Source of the DNA: Casuarius casuarius
Taxonomy: Eukaryota; Chordata; Aves; Casuariiformes; Casuariidae
DNA: 64,000 bases
NCBI GenBank assembly: GCA_003342895.1
Contig: PTFA01000197.1
Location: forward strand, 434,001-498,000
Reading direction: 5' to 3'
Shown: positions 60,606-64,000 of the stretch, piece by piece
Numbering within the stretch: the first letter of the stretch is position 1
Layout: every line of letters starts with the position of its first letter
Translations under genes and position numbers: made by a program
The notes under the pieces: generated by a model
Database searches by the model: none
What the model was told of the DNA's origin: nothing
The model's input: the letters and a program-made list of their open reading frames with translations, nothing else

Positions 60606-63600
60606 ACATCATTATAAAAATGCTTCTAAATTAATATTCACTGAGGTTTGGACAACTTTAAATAAACTGGGACAAGGTAGCAGAGTACTCACAGCTACAG
60701 GTCAGACTGATTTACAATTTCCCCCACCCAATTTTATTTAAATGGTCCATTGTTAAACAGACTCTATACTTTTTGCTTACCAGAGAAAAGGTATATGCCT
60801 GATAATGCCCATCAGTCCAGCATGGCATCACTGCTGTTCCATAGCAGCCAAAGTTGCAGAACAAGGGGGATTGAGTCCAAGGACTTCAGCCATGGCACAT
60901 CACTCTGCTTCGCTTTTCACTTTGCAGTAAGATGCCTTCAGCTGCAGAGAGCTGCTCACACAAAGCATCATTCAACAGAAATAACACCACACCATGGCCA
61001 GATGGCTTTATGGTCCAATAGTCTCCTCAACCAAACTCTACACCTATATGTAGGCTCCAAACATTCACGGTCCCCTGTTTTTGCTCTCCCCTGATTTCCT
61101 GCCTTTTGCTATACATGTAAGTTCCAAAATATACCACAAGGCTAAAAGCTGATCTTGGAGTAGTAACCCATCTGCCCAGGAGAAGAACAGTCAAGGAACA
61201 GTCATCACTTCACCTTTTCATTTGTTACTTGATGGACGGAAAATGCCAGACCATATTGCCCTGTTACACTGCTATACCATGTGTCACCTCACACTGTTTT
61301 GATGACACACTTTTGGGGCAGTGGATCTGCTCTGAGTCCTTAACAATATTCAACCACGTGGAGCTGCCCACCTATGGGCATGCCTCAGTTTCTGTAAGTT
61401 TCCAGCGGTGCGTGTGCCACTTCCTCTCTCTTCCTCTGCCCTGGCTTAGAGGCATGGCCTGGGGACAGACAGGTGCCTGGGGCATCCCTGGATCAGACAG
61501 GTCCCCAGCTGCCCCAGTGGCCCCTAGGAGCCTGTCGGCAGCCAGAATAATTTGAGGCAGGTATGACTCATGCCAAATCCCAATCCAGAAAGGGGCATAT
61601 AAAGACACAGAGGTGGTTTAAAGACACTTCTCTGCTTCAGCATACAGACATGTACCAGGCACAGCTCAGCCTATCTAGAAGACAAGGCCCAGTAGCACAA
61701 TGCCCTAAAGAGATGAATGACTCCTATTGTCTCCCTGGCAGATGCTTGCTGCATAGAGGATTGGACCTTGGAAAGTCAAAGCTGTCCGACAGATTTCAAG
61801 GTAGGAAAGTACGTTTATGTTCACCCCAGGTCTATTCCACCAACTTTTCTAGTTCCAAGTGTGGGAGATGTATTTTAAGCTAAGCTGCTCTCAGCAGAGA
61901 TGAGGTAATGGTGTACTGAGAAAGCAATAGGCACACCACAGTCACACACTGCCCTCCCCCACTAACCTCACTTTCTTTACACCTTTTCTACCCCACCTAA
62001 CTCTGATCCTACAGCGCTTTCATTTAGGAGCACAAAGTTCCTCCTCACAGCACAGACACACGCAAAGTTGGCACGGGCTTCAGAGGAATTAATTCAGACT
62101 GGCAAAGTCTGATCCCTTTCAGGGAGCATGTGAGAGAGGAGGCAGCTTTCACCGCTTCAGACATCAAGGAAGAGTAAGGGAAAGATGAGAGAAAACCTCA
62201 CACAGAAAAGGCAGCAGGAAAATGTCCTAATTTGGAGAGACAGGCCTTATTGCCATGGCAACCCAGAATCGCCCCACAGCGGCCAGATCTGACTTTGTAT
62301 GTGGTGTTAAACGATTCAACCATTAAGAGAAAAAACTAAGGGAAAAAAAGAAGGCTGTGGAAGCAAAAGTGTTCGGTAACAACAGCTTTTCTCTTGGGGC
62401 TCTCTGGCAAGTGAAATGAGCCTATTCAGTCTTAAGTTGTATTTTTTCCCTCTCCTTTAGGTACAGACACATTTCTCTTACATTTGCTTCCGTTCTGAAG
62501 AATGAGTCACTCCTTCCTTGCTGCACAGCCTTCTCTCCCCAGCCCGTAGTGCACAGGCAGTGGGGCAATAAGGGGAGAAAAGGGAACCAGAGAACTGAGC
62601 TCCCTTTCCTTTGTTTAAAAGCACCCTACAAATACCTCCCAGGACATGGCCAACACCAGGAACAAATGGCAAATCACATGGGGACAGTGTAGGGCAGCAG
62701 CATATGTCACTGAGAAGGTAGTGACACAACATGGCATGACTGTAGCCAGCAGTATCTCCAGCCTCTGGTACCAGGGCCCACGAAGGCACATCTGGGCTGT
62801 GTGCAGGAAAGCTGAGGGCCAGAGGAGGGCTGAGCTCGGCTGGTGACAGGGCATGCAAGAGAGAGAGGGAGGGATATGCTCGCACAATGCATATATTGCT
62901 GGCTGAGAGGAAAATTCATCCCACTGGTCATTAATTAATTACTCGATCTCGCCTTAAGACCTTCGTGCCTGCTTCAGCCCATGAATGACTCCGAACATTG
63001 CATCAAACCTCCTCTCTCCAGACCCCTGCCTCCTTCCACCCTCACTCTTCAGGTACCCTTAGCCCTCCCCTTCTCACTGCTGCCTCTCTTCAAACTCTTG
63101 TCCCCACTCAGTAGATCTCTTTGTCCATTCACTATCTCAAGCACAATTTTGTAGCCTTTTCTCAGTCACCACAAGAAGTCTCACAAATTTTTCAGGGGTT
63201 ACCCCTCAAAGGGTACTAGCACAAGGAGGTGGTTCACTACAAAGAAGAGCGAGGCTGGGTGAGTAGTGAGATAGGAGTGTCAGAAAATGACCTTCTGCTC
63301 CAGAGATTCCCATCTTGCAGCTGGAAGGCACAAATCCCAGAGGATGAATTCCCAGAGGACTATCTCCTACAGATTCCTAAGTGTAAAGTAGTAAACTGAT
63401 TGTCACACCAAGATCCCTGTCACTTCATAAGTGTCTAATCTACTCATGTCAGCTCATTTCTGTATCCAATTTATTCATCAAATGGAAGCAAAATGTTTGA
63501 CCAAAAGGATTCCTTGACAGCAGAGACACATGCGGCATGGAGGAGGAGAGGACATCTTTATGCACCGGTGAGGTTACACAGCCACACACCTTGCACATGA

Positions 63601-64000
63601 TGTTACCCATTCCAGTACAGATCCACTTCTCCTTGGCCACAGAAACCCGAACACGTCAACCAAGAAAATCTTTCTACCACAGTCTAGACTACAGCAGGAG
63701 AGAGGGAAAAAGAATAACTAAACTCACTTTTCTACTCTCTAACAACAAAAAAAAAGTAATCAATGTTTGATTCCTGAGATTTGTACATTTTATGGCAGTG
63801 GCATGGCAGGAGCTGCTGGCTGGCTTCTGGCACTCTGGTAGCACATGATATTTTGCAACAGCTTGTTTCCACACACTGAATATTGTAACAAGTACATCTC
63901 AAGACATACAGCAACAAACTACTGGACCAGTACAGTGACCAGTGAGCAATACTGTTTGTCTGAAGTATGGCCCTAAACATGGCAGAAGACAAAAAACATG
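60606..64000. other. Intronic sequence, nothing firmly recognised
   Basis: Unique sequence with a strong X-box palindrome at 62249-62262 and CT-rich stretches (62985-63125). No gene or repeat family is supported. Confidence 0.55.
62249..62262. promoter_or_regulatory. X-box (RFX-type) palindrome
   Basis: ATTGCCATGGCAAC differs from the RFX consensus palindrome GTTGCCATGGCAAC only at the first base. RFX factors act in neurons and ciliated cells; binding here is inference from motif only. Confidence 0.45.

Larger units (their letters stand above)
28489..64000 (-). other. GRIN2B: GRIN2B intron upstream of the exon (partial, over 35 kb)
   Basis: In transcript direction this is the intron before the exon. 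The preceding coding exon, which should carry the start codon, signal peptide and about the first 137 residues, is not in the window: no matching frame appears on the minus strand. Open frames here are short, lack homology I recognise and have no codon pattern suggesting a gene. Contents are unique intron sequence, old CR1, MIR-like and Ty3/gypsy-like remnants, and simple repeats, listed separately. Confidence 0.9.

Noticed and set aside
62478..62885. 135-codon open frame on the minus strand
   Set aside because: Pro/Ser/Leu/Cys-rich random-looking product without domain similarity; does not match the missing first coding exon of GRIN2B.

Overview
The window looks like vertebrate nuclear DNA, most likely from a sauropsid and probably a bird. 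This rests on several diverged CR1 retroposon fragments (including the antisense CR1 3' end typical of birds and reptiles), a few very old MIR-like SINE remnants, no L1 or Alu that I could see, long introns and no dense gene arrangement. A turtle or crocodilian is not excluded.

The only coding sequence I can support is one internal exon of GRIN2B (NMDA receptor subunit GluN2B) on the minus strand, 27890-28488. It is 599 bp, opens in phase 0 after a strong polypyrimidine tract and AG acceptor, and ends in the middle of an Arg codon at a GTAAGG donor. By alignment from memory it covers about residues 138-337 of GluN2B, in the amino-terminal (ifenprodil/zinc/polyamine-sensing) domain. All remaining sequence is intron: 28489-64000 lies upstream of the exon in transcript direction (intron longer than 35 kb) and 1-27889 lies downstream (intron longer than 27 kb). 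I see neither the preceding exon (start codon and signal peptide) nor the following one.

The introns hold scattered old repeats. CR1 fragments lie at about 2327, 3895-4560, 36200-36420, 44925-45960, 59618-59975 and 60130-60605. MIR-like SINEs lie at about 11795, 26955 and 50425. Low-complexity tracts, a (CA)16 microsatellite, small palindromes and one 40-base assembly gap (24772-24811) are also present. The least expected item is a heavily mutated Ty3/gypsy-type pol remnant on the minus strand at about 52780-54160. Its reverse-transcriptase entry motif, integrase zinc-binding region, integrase core and post-core motif can be followed in order across several reading frames. Some unique blocks (for example 43800-44100, 46960-47190, 47580-47710) read like conserved non-coding elements and could be intronic enhancers, but that needs an alignment. 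I found no operon, CRISPR, phage or other novel multi-gene system.
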